The translations under genes and the position numbers were made by a program. A stretch of 47,138 nucleotides of DNA, from positions 1-47,138 of the IMG/VR virus record IMGVR_UViG_3300048839_000431; one strand, written 5' to 3'. The notes below the pieces were generated by a model. That model was not told the origin of the DNA. It searched no databases and saw only the letters and a program-made list of their open reading frames with translations. Positions within the stretch are counted from its first letter, which is position 1. Each line of letters starts with the position of its first letter. The stretch is from a virus. This document shows, in pieces, positions 6,534 through 14,088 of the stretch.

Positions 6534-8605
6534 GTGGAGAGTCCTCGTGAGTAAGTGCGGCGCGCTGCCCTGGTGGAGGGAGGAGCGGCCGGCACGGGAG
6601 TGGGTTTCGGCGCGGCCACAGGCGTGACGGGCAAGGGCACTGCCACCGGAAGCCCAGCCGGGCGCTGGTCGCAGCCGCCTTGATTTGCCGCCACGACGGG
6701 GGCGGCCTCGGCAGCACGTGCGAACAGGTCAGGCGTGAGGTCGGCGGGAATGAGGCGCGCACGCAGGCGTCGCCAGTCGAGCGCCGACCATTTGTGCAAA
6801 CCGAGATAGTGCGCGACAGCCAGGTTGCCGACGGCGCAGTCCAGCACCTCGTTGCGCGCACTGTTGGGTTTGATCCACTCGCGGATGGCACGGCCCTTGT
6901 GCCACTTGGTGTGGGGACGCTCGGCGGTGAGTTGCTCGAAAAAGTCGAGCCCGAGCTTGTCATGCCAATGCATGGCGCCGGGACCGCTGGCCAGGCGCAG
7001 GCGGTTGGCGATGTGGTCCTTGGCGGTGTCGGTGCCGATCATCCACAGCTTCACGCCCTCGGGGACGCGCCGGCCCTGCCAGTCGATGTCCTGCCGGGTG
7101 GGGGCGGTTGCAAGCACGGGCTTGCCGCGCTGGCTGGCCCCCTTGGTCGCCAGGCAGCCCATGCGCTCGGCGCTGGCGGCGTAGTTGTAGACGTCCTGCG
7201 TGTTGGCGCCACCCGTGTCGATGCCGTAGGCGCTGGCATAGATGAGCGCGCCGCTGGCGTGGGGCCATGGCGTGCGGCGCAGGTCGTCGAGCTGGCGCCA
7301 CACACTACCCTGTTGCTCGGGATGGTCGGTCGGGGAGCCCCACAGCACCTGGTGGTCAAGCACCCAATGCTCAAGCCCCTCGCCCCATGCCTCCACGAGC
7401 ACCTCAAGCCGGTTGGGCTGGGTGTCGGCAAACATGGTCACGACAAGCGCCCGCTCGGGGACGACGCGCGGCGGATACGGTTCGGCGCGGGCGGCGAGTT
7501 CCTGCGCGGTAGTGGAGTTGTCGGCGGCATCGAATGGCAGACCCAGGCGCGTGTTAAAAAACACCTGCATGGCGTTGGGGTCTCCCTGCGCCTGGCGGGC
7601 CTTGGCCTGCGCATGCTGGCGGGCCAGCCGCTGCCAGCTGATAGAGCCCAGCGGGGCATAGAAAGCAGACAGGTGGACGCTGATGGTCTCGCCATCGCCT
7701 GGTGCGCTCGCCACCCAGCGGGCCTGGCCACCAAGAGCCGCATCGGGCAGCATGGTGGCCTTGTGGTGCTCGTCGATTTCGGCGCCGCATTCGGGGCACA
7801 CGAACCATGCGCGGTCGATTGGCGCGGCATCGCCGTCGTCATCGCCGCGTGGGTAGCGGAAGTTCTCGAGCACCAACTCGTGGAGATGGCCGCAATGCGG
7901 GCACGGCACATGGTAGGTCTCGCGCGTGCCACGCATGTAGAGCGTGTGGATCTTCGAGGCACCCAGGAAGGTGGGGCTGCTGACGTGATACAGCTTGGCC
8001 AGGCCCTCGTAGGTGGTCGCCCGCGCCTCAGCCAGCTCGCCGGGGTCGCCCTCACCGTTGACGGTAACCTCCATGCGATCGACCTCGTCGCAGAACACGT
8101 ACCGGGCCGGGATTTCGGCCAGGTTGGCGGCGGCGCCAGCGGTGGTGATGTAGATCGCGCCACCATCGAATTCCTTGCAGTCGATGGTGTTGCGCGCATC
8201 GCGCGATCGCGGCTTTGCGACTTTGGCGCGCACGGTGTCGCATGCGTCGATGGCCTTGCCCACGCGAGCACTCAAGCGCTTGGCGAGCTTGTCGGTGGGC
8301 TCGAGCGCCAGGATGTTGGCCGGGGCGCAGTCGATCCAACCCAAGGCGGCGTTGATGAACACTTGCGTCTTGAGCATTTGGCTGGCTGCCATGACCACCA
8401 CGCGCGCGGTGCGGCTGGTGGGCGACAGCGCCTGCAGCACCCGGCGGGCATACGGGGTGTGGGACAGCCGGTAAGGCCCGGCGAACGCGCTGCCCTTCGG
8501 CAGCACGACGTGCTCCTCGCTCCAGCGGTCGAGATGCAACTCGGGGTCGGGCTCGACGCCCTGCGCGGCGGCACGCATCACCTCGACGAAGCCGTCGGCA
8601 TTCAC
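6530..8605 (-). CDS. terL: Terminase large subunit, GpA family
   Basis: The product is 691 aa from a GTG at 8605 that overlaps the small-subunit stop (GTGA). It is the ATPase/nuclease that packages DNA into proheads. Visible features include the N-terminal RWSEEHVVLPKGSAFAGPYR, typical of GpA-family terminases, and a Walker A-like MAASQMLKTQ. Walker B is YVFCDEVDRM. Two CxxC pairs (CPHCGHL and CPECG) form a zinc site in mid-protein, and the nuclease-type segment VTMFADTQPNRLEV comes after them. The length is normal for the family. The C-terminus is Pro/Ala-rich. Confidence 0.93.
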   Translation of the reverse strand: MNADGFVEVMRAAAQGVEPDPELHLDRWSEEHVVLPKGSAFAGPYRLSHTPYARRVLQALSPTSRTARVVVMAASQMLKTQVFINAALGWIDCAPANILALEPTDKLAKRLSARVGKAIDACDTVRAKVAKPRSRDARNTIDCKEFDGGAIYITTAGAAANLAEIPARYVFCDEVDRMEVTVNGEGDPGELAEARATTYEGLAKLYHVSSPTFLGASKIHTLYMRGTRETYHVPCPHCGHLHELVLENFRYPRGDDDGDAAPIDRAWFVCPECGAEIDEHHKATMLPDAALGGQARWVASAPGDGETISVHLSAFYAPLGSISWQRLARQHAQAKARQAQGDPNAMQVFFNTRLGLPFDAADNSTTAQELAARAEPYPPRVVPERALVVTMFADTQPNRLEVLVEAWGEGLEHWVLDHQVLWGSPTDHPEQQGSVWRQLDDLRRTPWPHASGALIYASAYGIDTGGANTQDVYNYAASAERMGCLATKGASQRGKPVLATAPTRQDIDWQGRRVPEGVKLWMIGTDTAKDHIANRLRLASGPGAMHWHDKLGLDFFEQLTAERPHTKWHKGRAIREWIKPNSARNEVLDCAVGNLAVAHYLGLHKWSALDWRRLRARLIPADLTPDLFARAAEAAPVVAANQGGCDQRPAGLPVAVPLPVTPVAAPKPTPVPAAPPSTRAARRTYSRGLST

Positions 8606-9213
8606 GACGCTGGATCCTCAACAGCAGAGTCTTCGGTGGCGCAGCCATCGCCGATGTCGGAGGACAGGCTCACCAGGGTTCGCCGCGCGAATGCGTCGAG
8701 CGCATCGCGAATGGCAGACTCGATCGCCTGTTGGACGTCGCGCGGGTCAGTCTGCGCGGCGACTGTCGGCGCGATCTTGCGTCCCACGACCATGAGCGCA
8801 TCGCGCAACGATCGGAAGGCTGTGTAGGCGGCGCGCTTTGCGCCGGCGGCGTCGATGAGCTTGCGCTCCATCTCTGCCAGCTTGAGCTGGGCGATCCTGG
8901 CTTCGGCCGCCTCGCGCAGGGTTTTGGCGACGTGGTAGCTGGTGGAGTCCGGCGCCGCCCCCGTATCGGCGGCATTGCCGGCCGGTGGCAGCGATCCGAC
9001 GGAATGTCCGAGCGCGGCAGCGGTCTTACCGGAGGGGCGCACGCGATTTGCCAGCGCGACGCGCACCAGCTCGGCGTCGAGCAGGCCGTCCGCGTCTGGG
9101 CTGATGATGCCGCGACCGATCAGGTCGTGGATGGCCTGGCGCGAGACATTGAGCTCGCGGGCCATGGCAGCCTGCGTCAGCTTACGAATGCCGGTCGATG
9201 CTGCGGAGGCCAC
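8602..9213 (-). CDS. terS: Terminase small subunit (HTH, Nu1-like)
   Basis: About 203 aa from GTG 9213, preceded by GGAG with a 7-nt gap; the longer frame upstream overlaps the PLD gene and reads as shadow. The N-terminal HTH is LTQAAMARELNVSRQAIHDL. A helical coiled region (REAAEARIAQLKLAEMERK) and a C-terminal oligomerisation-type helix follow. It recognises the packaging site and loads the large subunit. Its stop overlaps the terL start by 4 nt. Confidence 0.8.
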   Translation of the reverse strand: MASAASTGIRKLTQAAMARELNVSRQAIHDLIGRGIISPDADGLLDAELVRVALANRVRPSGKTAAALGHSVGSLPPAGNAADTGAAPDSTSYHVAKTLREAAEARIAQLKLAEMERKLIDAAGAKRAAYTAFRSLRDALMVVGRKIAPTVAAQTDPRDVQQAIESAIRDALDAFARRTLVSLSSDIGDGCATEDSAVEDPAS

Positions 9214-9850
9214 GGAAGAACTCCAGGTACCAGGCCAGCAGGTCGGCGCTGGCGTGGATGGCGCTTTGCTCGATGCGCGGATTTGTGTTGACGTTGGCGC
9301 TCGACTCGATGACGAGGTTGCAGGCATCGGACTCGTTGGCCATGAGCGTGACCTTGCTGTGATTGCGCGCGATGACCATCCTGCAGCCGTAGGTCTCGCG
9401 CATGCGCAGCATCAGCTCGTACTCATCGCCGTACTGCGAAGGGAAGATCTCGCCGGCGTAGAGATCGAACTGCTCGACGCGACCGCAGTCGAGCCACCGG
9501 CCGATTTCCTCGAGGTCGGCGCGGGCGATACACCATGTGCTCATCACGAGCAGGTCGACGTGCGAGATCCCGGCCAGGAAGTGACGCACGTAGCTCAGCG
9601 CATCGATGTCCCCACGCGACATGACGTGCCAGGTGTCCCCGTCGACCACGCGAGGCGGCAGCATGTCGGCCAGCACGGCCTCAGCGTTGGCGCGGCGCAT
9701 GTGGTGGCGATGAGCAGCCCGGCACGCGCGAGATTGCACGCGCTGCTGCGAGGCTTTGGCCATGCCGTCACGGATCGCAGCGACCTGCGCAGCATCGAAG
9801 CCGGCGAACAGATCGCTGGTCGACGAGGACCCATTTTCGGCAGTCAGCAC
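9182..9850 (-). CDS. Phospholipase D-like (HKD family) protein
   Basis: The product is 222 aa from GTG 9850. The C-terminal half has the PLD-like motif NHSKVTLM followed by SSANVNTNPRIEQSAI, typical of single-motif PLD-like nucleases and related phage proteins. The usual Asp four residues after the HxK lysine is Ala here, so catalysis is uncertain. The N-terminal region is basic with RRANAEAVLADMLPPRV. It lies directly upstream of terS and overlaps it by about 30 nt, so a DNA-processing role near packaging is plausible. Confidence 0.75.
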   Translation of the reverse strand: MLTAENGSSSTSDLFAGFDAAQVAAIRDGMAKASQQRVQSRACRAAHRHHMRRANAEAVLADMLPPRVVDGDTWHVMSRGDIDALSYVRHFLAGISHVDLLVMSTWCIARADLEEIGRWLDCGRVEQFDLYAGEIFPSQYGDEYELMLRMRETYGCRMVIARNHSKVTLMANESDACNLVIESSANVNTNPRIEQSAIHASADLLAWYLEFFRGLRSIDRHS

Positions 9851-10035
9851 AGGTCACCCCCATGGGTCAAGGCGAGCGTCAAGCAACCGGCCGGGCCAGC
9901 CACTAGCGCGACGTCGGGGCCCGAATTACCCGTTCGGCGCCCTTGTCCAGGAGTACCTACAAGGGGGGCGAACAATACGGCCACACCTGGACGTCGCCCA
10001 TACGAGCGAGCGGCGCCGTGGATCGTCAGGCTCAT
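9844..10035 (-). CDS. Small hypothetical protein
   Basis: The product is 63 aa. Its ATG overlaps the upstream stop (ATGA) and its stop overlaps the GTG of the PLD gene, which fits translational coupling. The sequence is Gly/Ala-rich (VAVLFAPLVGTPG, VALVAGPAGCLTL) with no recognised domain. Overlaps on both sides are the chief support. Confidence 0.5.
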   Translation of the reverse strand: MSLTIHGAARSYGRRPGVAVLFAPLVGTPGQGRRTGNSGPDVALVAGPAGCLTLALTHGGDLC

Positions 10036-10505
10036 GGTCTGCGCACCCCCACGGTCTGGTCACCCTCCGAAGCCCAGAACGATCCGCCTGGCGTGCGCTG
10101 CTGCGCCAGCCACTGGCGCGCGGCCTCCTCGCCACGCTCAGCCACCACGGCCGCATGCCGGCGCTGCAGGGCCACGCCACAGCGGATCGCCTTATCGACC
10201 AGCTCCGCGCCCAACTCGACCCGCAACCAGTCGACGATCTCGGCGACCTTCGGCATGGCTTGCCGCTTGCTGGCCCTGCCCCCATCCGCACCATCCGCAC
10301 CGGGACATTGCAGCGGGACATTCGCCGGGACATTTGTCCCGGGACAATCGGGACATCGTGCGGGGACATCCCCCCTAAAGGGTGATGTCCCGCCGTGTCC
10401 CCCGCCGATGTCCCCGTCCCGATGTCCCGCAAAACGGGACAATTCGGGAGCCAAACGGGACAATTCGCCGGCACAGCGGGACATATCTGCAGGGCCCGAT
10501 TTCAC
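10032..10505 (-). CDS. Hypothetical protein with embedded origin-like repeats
   Basis: The product is 157 aa from GTG 10505, overlapping the helicase stop by 4 nt. The N-terminal half is low-complexity because the DNA consists of repeated GGGACA/TGTCCC words (for example MSRCAGELSRLAPELSR, then NVPANVPLQCPG). The C-terminal half is a normal helical domain, KVAEIVDWLRVELGAELVDK and AARQWLAQQRTPGGS. Position after the helicase, and repeats inside the gene, recall lambda gene O with its internal origin. No known initiator domain is visible. Confidence 0.6.
   Translation of the reverse strand: MKSGPADMSRCAGELSRLAPELSRFAGHRDGDIGGGHGGTSPFRGDVPARCPDCPGTNVPANVPLQCPGADGADGGRASKRQAMPKVAEIVDWLRVELGAELVDKAIRCGVALQRRHAAVVAERGEEAARQWLAQQRTPGGSFWASEGDQTVGVRRP
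10302..10483. repeat. GGGACA/TGTCCC repeat array, putative replication origin
   Basis: About 14 copies of the hexamer GGGACA occur in roughly 180 bp: a cluster of six in one orientation (with one inverted copy touching), then four TGTCCC, then three GGGACA. Many are extended as CGGGACAA or CGGGACAT. The array lies within a coding sequence, just downstream of the replicative helicase. This is the layout expected of iterons or initiator-binding sites. A regulatory array is the alternative. Confidence 0.55.
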
Positions 10506-12100
10506 TGTTTCGCCCCCCCCTGTCGGCTCACAACAACGATCCAGCGCACGCCCTGCGTGGGGCTCTCATCGCGAATGACTTCGATCTGCCCGGCCTCTAT
10601 GGCCGCGTGCTTGGCGCGGGCATAGGCCTTCTTTTTGGCCTCGGCCTCAAGCCCCTCGAGCTGGTCATAGAAGGCCTTGCGCAGATGGCGCTCCTCCTGC
10701 CCATTCATCTCTCGGGCCAGTTGCAACAGGGCCGACGCGCGCCCACCTCGGCCCGCCGCCTGCTCGGCACTGCGCGCCTGGTCAACCTCGTCGGCCGAGC
10801 TCAAGTGCCTGGCCACCAGGCTGGTGACGCGCTCTCCATCGTCGTCCTCGCCGATGTCAATCACACGTAGCTGGAAGACCGCGTCGTCGAATAGCTCGCC
10901 ATCCTTCTGTTTTGCGCAGGTCACCGTGGCCAGCATCTCTTTCTCGTCGCGGAATGCGCCGAGAAGGAAGTCGACATTCGCCCGGATGACCGAGCTGCCC
11001 CGTGGCCGCTCGGTGGCGTTATGCCCCGTGTGGTGCACCAGCATCACCGCGCAGGCCCACATCATCCGAAAGCGGGCCCCGAGCTCGCGCAGGTAAGCGG
11101 CCATCTCGCCGGCCGAATTTTCATCGCCCGAATAGGTCTGGCTCAGCGTGTCCACGATCACCAGCGCCGGGCACACGCCTACCGCCTGCGCCGCGTCGAC
11201 CACGCGCCACGCGTCGGCCTGAAGGTCCAGCGCGGCCGGAACGACGAAGAATGGCAGATCCCCCCATGACAAGCTGCGCGCGCGGTGCCAGGCATCGATG
11301 CGCGACCACAGCCCCGCCCCGCCCTCGGCGGCGATGTAGATCACCGGGCCCTGGCGCGTGCGCCGCCCCATCCACGGCATGCCGTGCGCCACATGCAGCG
11401 CGCAGTCGAGCATCAGGAATGACTTGAAGGTGCCCGAGCCGCCGAACATCATGCCAATGGAATCGGCCGGCACCACGCGCTTGACCAACCAGCGCACCGC
11501 CTGGGCGCTTTCGCGCAGCGCCGGCAGCGCCAAAAGCGGCACTCGACCGCCTGTGGACCCCCGGTAGTGGTCGCGGCAGATGCTGGCGATCTGCTCTGTG
11601 GCTCCATCCACCACCTCGCGCACCGAGCGTGCCCCGACGTTGAACGCCGACACCGCCACCGCATCGGCCGCAGCGATCAGTCCGCGCAGGATCGCCCGAT
11701 CGCGCACGATGTTGGCATATTGCCTCACTCCCGAGGCGCTTGGCACGCTCTGCACCAGGGCATTCAGGTACCCCAGCCCGCCGCACTCCTTGGCCTTGCC
11801 AGCGTCCTTGAGGCGCTCGTGCACTGTGATGATGTCTGGCAGCTTGCTGCCGTTGATCAGCGCAGCGATGGCGGCGAAGATCTCCCGGTTCTGCCAGACG
11901 TAGAAGTCGGCGGCGGCCACACGCTCGGCCACGTCATCCCAGACGCTCGCATCGATCAGCAAAGCGCCCAACACGCACTGTTCCGCCTCCATCGAGTGCG
12001 GAGGCACTCGCAGGCGGCTCGGGCCATCAATGTGGTCGTGCCAATCGGGCGGCAGCCCTGTGCCATCGTCGGTCATCGTCTGCGCGACATCTGCGCTCAT
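10502..12100 (-). CDS. Replicative helicase: DnaB N-domain fused to RepA-like ATPase
   Basis: The product is 532 aa. Residues ~30-150 match the DnaB N-terminal domain (PHSMEAEQCVLGALLIDASV, FYVWQNREIFAAI). Residues ~195-430 are a RepA/RecA-like hexameric ATPase with Walker A FGGSGTFKSF, Walker B ALVIVDTLSQ and VMLVHHTGHN. The C-terminal ~100 residues are helical, with ARGMNGQEERHL-like and YDQLEGLEAEAKKK segments. It would unwind DNA at the phage origin. It sits between the CII-like gene and the repeat-bearing gene. Confidence 0.85.
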   Translation of the reverse strand: MSADVAQTMTDDGTGLPPDWHDHIDGPSRLRVPPHSMEAEQCVLGALLIDASVWDDVAERVAAADFYVWQNREIFAAIAALINGSKLPDIITVHERLKDAGKAKECGGLGYLNALVQSVPSASGVRQYANIVRDRAILRGLIAAADAVAVSAFNVGARSVREVVDGATEQIASICRDHYRGSTGGRVPLLALPALRESAQAVRWLVKRVVPADSIGMMFGGSGTFKSFLMLDCALHVAHGMPWMGRRTRQGPVIYIAAEGGAGLWSRIDAWHRARSLSWGDLPFFVVPAALDLQADAWRVVDAAQAVGVCPALVIVDTLSQTYSGDENSAGEMAAYLRELGARFRMMWACAVMLVHHTGHNATERPRGSSVIRANVDFLLGAFRDEKEMLATVTCAKQKDGELFDDAVFQLRVIDIGEDDDGERVTSLVARHLSSADEVDQARSAEQAAGRGGRASALLQLAREMNGQEERHLRKAFYDQLEGLEAEAKKKAYARAKHAAIEAGQIEVIRDESPTQGVRWIVVVSRQGGAKQ

Positions 12101-12114
12101 ACCTGGCTAAACCC

Positions 12115-12525
12115 CTATGCCACCGCGCGCGGCAGCGGTCGCGCCTCGATGCGCTGGATGCGGTCGGCCATGCGCGCCAAGTCTTCCGTGGCCGCGATGA
12201 AGCGGCGGCGCAGCTCGTCGGCCTCGTCGGCGGGCTGCACGGGCACCGGAGCCTGGTAACCCAGGTCGGCGGCCAGATAGGCCATGAGCACATGGCAGCC
12301 GCGCTCGCGCGACATGCGCGCGATGTGCATGATCTCCTCGAGCGCCAGCTTTTCGTTGCGCTCCGGGTCCAGGCAGGCCGCCAGGTAGCGGCGGGCGTCC
12401 TCGAGGTTGCGTGCGGCCTTGGCGGGCCACAGCGCCGCCGCGACGGCCTTGCTGCCGCCCGTAGCGCGCACCGCCTCGATGAGCGCCTCGTGAATGGTCT
12501 CCGGCGGGGTTGTCTCTGTCGTCAT
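12115..12525 (-). CDS. Phage regulatory CII-like protein
   Basis: The product is 136 aa from ATG 12525 with AGGAAA upstream. The pattern EAVRATGGSKAVAAALWP, followed by a conserved helix EEIMHIARMSRERGCHVLMA and YLAADLGYQAP, fits the phage CII-family regulators (PF06892 type) found before replication genes. Such proteins are DNA-binding and influence early or lysogenic transcription. A perfect hairpin (12543-12571) lies just before its ribosome binding site and may control it. Confidence 0.65.
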   Translation of the reverse strand: MTTETTPPETIHEALIEAVRATGGSKAVAAALWPAKAARNLEDARRYLAACLDPERNEKLALEEIMHIARMSRERGCHVLMAYLAADLGYQAPVPVQPADEADELRRRFIAATEDLARMADRIQRIEARPLPRAVA

Positions 12526-12542
12526 CTGCTGGTTTCCTACTC

Positions 12543-12571
12543 GTTCCCACTCTTCGCAAAAGAGTGGGAAC
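12543..12571. promoter_or_regulatory. Perfect 12-bp hairpin in the leader of the CII-like gene
   Basis: GTTCCCACTCTT (12543-12554), a 5-nt loop, then AAGAGTGGGAAC (12560-12571). It ends 18 nt upstream of ATG 12525. There is no T-run, so it is more likely a translation or operator element than a terminator. Confidence 0.5.
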
Positions 12572-12760
12572 CGGTTGGATGCGCGATTCGGCCAGCGCCC
12601 GCACACTGCGGCGCATGAACATGACGCATCGAAGAAAAGCCGCCGCGGCCAGAGGCATCGAGCACTGCCGCAGCGGTAGCCATGCACAGGCGCGGGGAGG
12701 GATTCGCGCTTGTGACGTTGGCCGAAATGGGCGGGCGCCCGAACGTGGTTATGCTGGACA

Positions 12761-13228
12761 TCACCACAACGACCGGCCCACGGAGGGCGCCCATGGAAGC
12801 AGAACTTCTTCGCCGCTGCGATCGACTGGAAGCCGAGGTACTGGCCGCGCATCTGGCGATCCGTGCACTGATCCTGCTGCACGAACGGCCGCGCACTGCC
12901 GCGGCCCTGATAGCGGACCAGATCGACTCGCTCGCCATGGTGGACGATGGGTCGAGCCGCGGCAGCGCATTTGTCGACGGCGCAGCGCGGGCCCTCGCAC
13001 GGATGAAGCCGCTGCCAGCGCAGTGGCGCGTGCTTCGCGAAGGCGGTCGAACAGGCTGACGACATGCGCGTCAGCCGCCGCGCTGGCCTCCCAGTCCTCG
13101 AGGGACTCGGGGCGGGCCTTCATCTGCGCCCGCGCCGCGGCGACGGCATGTGCGCTCAGTTCGCCCAGGGCGCAGCTGGCCCAGCGCACGGGATCGCGGG
13201 GGGAGGGCAGGAGATCAGGCGGCAGCAC
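12761..13228 (-). CDS. Hypothetical early protein (minus strand, overlapped antisense)
   Basis: Up to 155 aa from GTG 13228 with a purine-rich site 6 nt upstream. The first ~60 residues look genuine (DPVRWASCALGELSAHAVAA, then SLEDWEASAAADAHVVSLFD). The later part is mostly the shadow of a plus-strand gene (12793-13059), so the functional protein may be shorter or the frame may be partly non-functional. It lies in the leftward early operon between Cro-like and CII-like genes. Confidence 0.4.
   Translation of the reverse strand: MLPPDLLPSPRDPVRWASCALGELSAHAVAAARAQMKARPESLEDWEASAAADAHVVSLFDRLREARATALAAASSVRGPALRRRQMRCRGSTHRPPWRASRSGPLSGPRQCAAVRAAGSVHGSPDARPVPRLPVDRSGEEVLLPWAPSVGRSLW
12793..13059 (+). 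CDS. Small helical hypothetical protein (plus strand)
   Basis: The product is 88 aa from ATG 12793, with GGAGG 6 nt upstream. It is helical: MEAELLRRCDRLEAEVLAAH, then AIRALILLHERPRTAAAL. Its upstream region (GGGCGGGCGCCC ... GGAGGGCGCCCATG) is repeated before the gene at 13330, so the two are likely co-regulated or duplicated units. It is antisense to the minus-strand early operon. Function unknown. Confidence 0.55.
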   Translation: MEAELLRRCDRLEAEVLAAHLAIRALILLHERPRTAAALIADQIDSLAMVDDGSSRGSAFVDGAARALARMKPLPAQWRVLREGGRTG

Positions 13229-13329
13229 GGGCGACCCCCCTTCTCGTGCAGGCGCGCACGTTGGGCGGGCGCCCTGCCCTCGGATGCACACTGGAGATCC
13301 CACAACCACCAGCCCGCGGGAGGGCGCCC

Positions 13330-13614
13330 ATGAACAACGAGGAGCAGATCATCGCGGCCATCAGGGCGCTCGATGGACGACAGACGGAACAGTTGAATCG
13401 CCTGCTGGCGTGCGAATCGCTGATGCACAGCCTGATCCAGATCCTGACTCTTCCAGCGCTGCTGGAGATTGCGCGGCACTTCGACGACTCGCTGAGCCAG
13501 GCGATGAGTCAGCTTGCTCCGCTATCCCAACGGCCCAGGGTCTGGTCAGACCTGGAGGCGACTCTGCAAGACGCGATCGAGCGGCAGCGTCGCGCCATGC
13601 GGGGCCCAGCCTGA
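13330..13614 (+). CDS. Small helical hypothetical protein (plus strand)
   Basis: The product is 94 aa, predicted all-helical: MNNEEQIIAAIRALDGRQTE, LMHSLIQILTLPALLEIAR, then a DLEATLQDAIERQRRAMR C-terminus. It has the same leader as 12793 (GGGAGGGCGCCCATG). It is fully antisense to the minus-strand frame 13361-13744. Expression from the plus strand inside the Cro-side operon suggests a lysogenic or regulatory role, but this is inference. Confidence 0.6.
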   Translation: MNNEEQIIAAIRALDGRQTEQLNRLLACESLMHSLIQILTLPALLEIARHFDDSLSQAMSQLAPLSQRPRVWSDLEATLQDAIERQRRAMRGPA

Positions 13615-13744
13615 CGCGCGAGAACGCGGCGCTGGACTCGACCATATCGCGCAGGGCCCGCAGGATCCCGCTCAGATCGACGCATTTCCGGCACCCGCAG
13701 GCGCGCCCCACGGTGGCTCGCCTGCGACGCTCACGCTGTTTCAC
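13361..13744 (-). CDS. Hypothetical basic protein following the Cro-like gene
   Basis: Up to 127 aa from GTG 13744, overlapping the Cro-like gene by 14 nt and preceded by a strong AGGAGG site (6-nt gap). The N-terminus is very basic with a CxxC-like group: VKQRERRRRATVGRACGCRK. Then comes VDLSGILRALRDMVESSAAF. Beyond about residue 45 the frame is antisense to the plus-strand gene 13330-13614 and looks less protein-like. Likely a small early gene whose 3' limit is uncertain. Confidence 0.5.
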   Translation of the reverse strand: MKQRERRRRATVGRACGCRKCVDLSGILRALRDMVESSAAFSRVRLGPAWRDAAARSRLAESPPGLTRPWAVGIAEQADSSPGSASRRSAAQSPAALEESGSGSGCASAIRTPAGDSTVPSVVHRAP

Positions 13745-14012
13745 GGTCGACCTCCTTCGGCGCCGGGTAGTCGGTGGACACAAGCTCGGGCCAGATGCGG
13801 TGCCAGTCGCTGGGGCGGAGGTCCCGCCGCGTCACCGCGCCACCTGTGAGGTGTTCGATGGCCGGGCAGCGGTCTATCGGGACGGGCCGGCCGCCCTTCA
13901 CCCACTGATTCACTGTTGGCGCACTGACGCCCAAGAGTGACGCCATGACAGACTGGCCGCCGACAGCGTCGCACGCAGCCTCGATCGCGGCGGAGTGGGG
14001 TGGAGGGCTCAT
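13731..14012 (-). CDS. Cro/YdaS-like HTH repressor
   Basis: The product is 93 aa with a clear helix-turn-helix QSVMASLLGVSAPTVNQW, followed by PIDRCPAIEHLTGGAVTRRD, as in YdaS/Cro-like phage regulators. It is the first gene of the leftward early operon and is divergent from the CI-like gene. The intervening region holds a perfect 17-bp operator inside its promoter. It probably antagonises the CI-like repressor during lytic growth. Confidence 0.8.
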   Translation of the reverse strand: MSPPPHSAAIEAACDAVGGQSVMASLLGVSAPTVNQWVKGGRPVPIDRCPAIEHLTGGAVTRRDLRPSDWHRIWPELVSTDYPAPKEVDRETA

Positions 14013-14019
14013 CCCCGCA

Positions 14020-14047
14020 ATGATAAGGCGCCGCCTTATTTCGTCAA
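14020..14047 (-). promoter_or_regulatory. Leftward early promoter with CI/Cro operator
   Basis: On the minus strand: TTGACG (-35, 14047-14042), 16-bp spacer, TATCAT (-10, 14025-14020). The spacer contains the perfect palindrome ATAAGGCG-C-CGCCTTAT (14023-14039). The same operator/-10 arrangement recurs at the rightward promoter. Confidence 0.75.
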
Positions 14048-14053
14048 GCGGAA

Positions 14054-14083
14054 TTGCCTACTCGGTGTCGCGGGCGGGATATT
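14054..14083 (+). promoter_or_regulatory. Possible CI maintenance promoter
   Basis: TTGCCT (14054-14059), 18-bp spacer, GATATT (14078-14083). The -10 ends only 5 nt before ATG 14089, so the transcript would be leaderless or nearly so, as with lambda pRM. The match to consensus is modest. Confidence 0.35.
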
Positions 14084-14088
14084 TGGCA

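Noticed and set aside
6680-8827. 715-aa plus-strand ORF opposite terL
   Set aside because: It is a shadow of the terminase and small subunit; no protein-like motifs.
12761-13744. Toxin-antitoxin pairs in the early region
   Set aside because: Overlapping opposite-strand ORFs exist, but none shows a known toxin or antitoxin fold.
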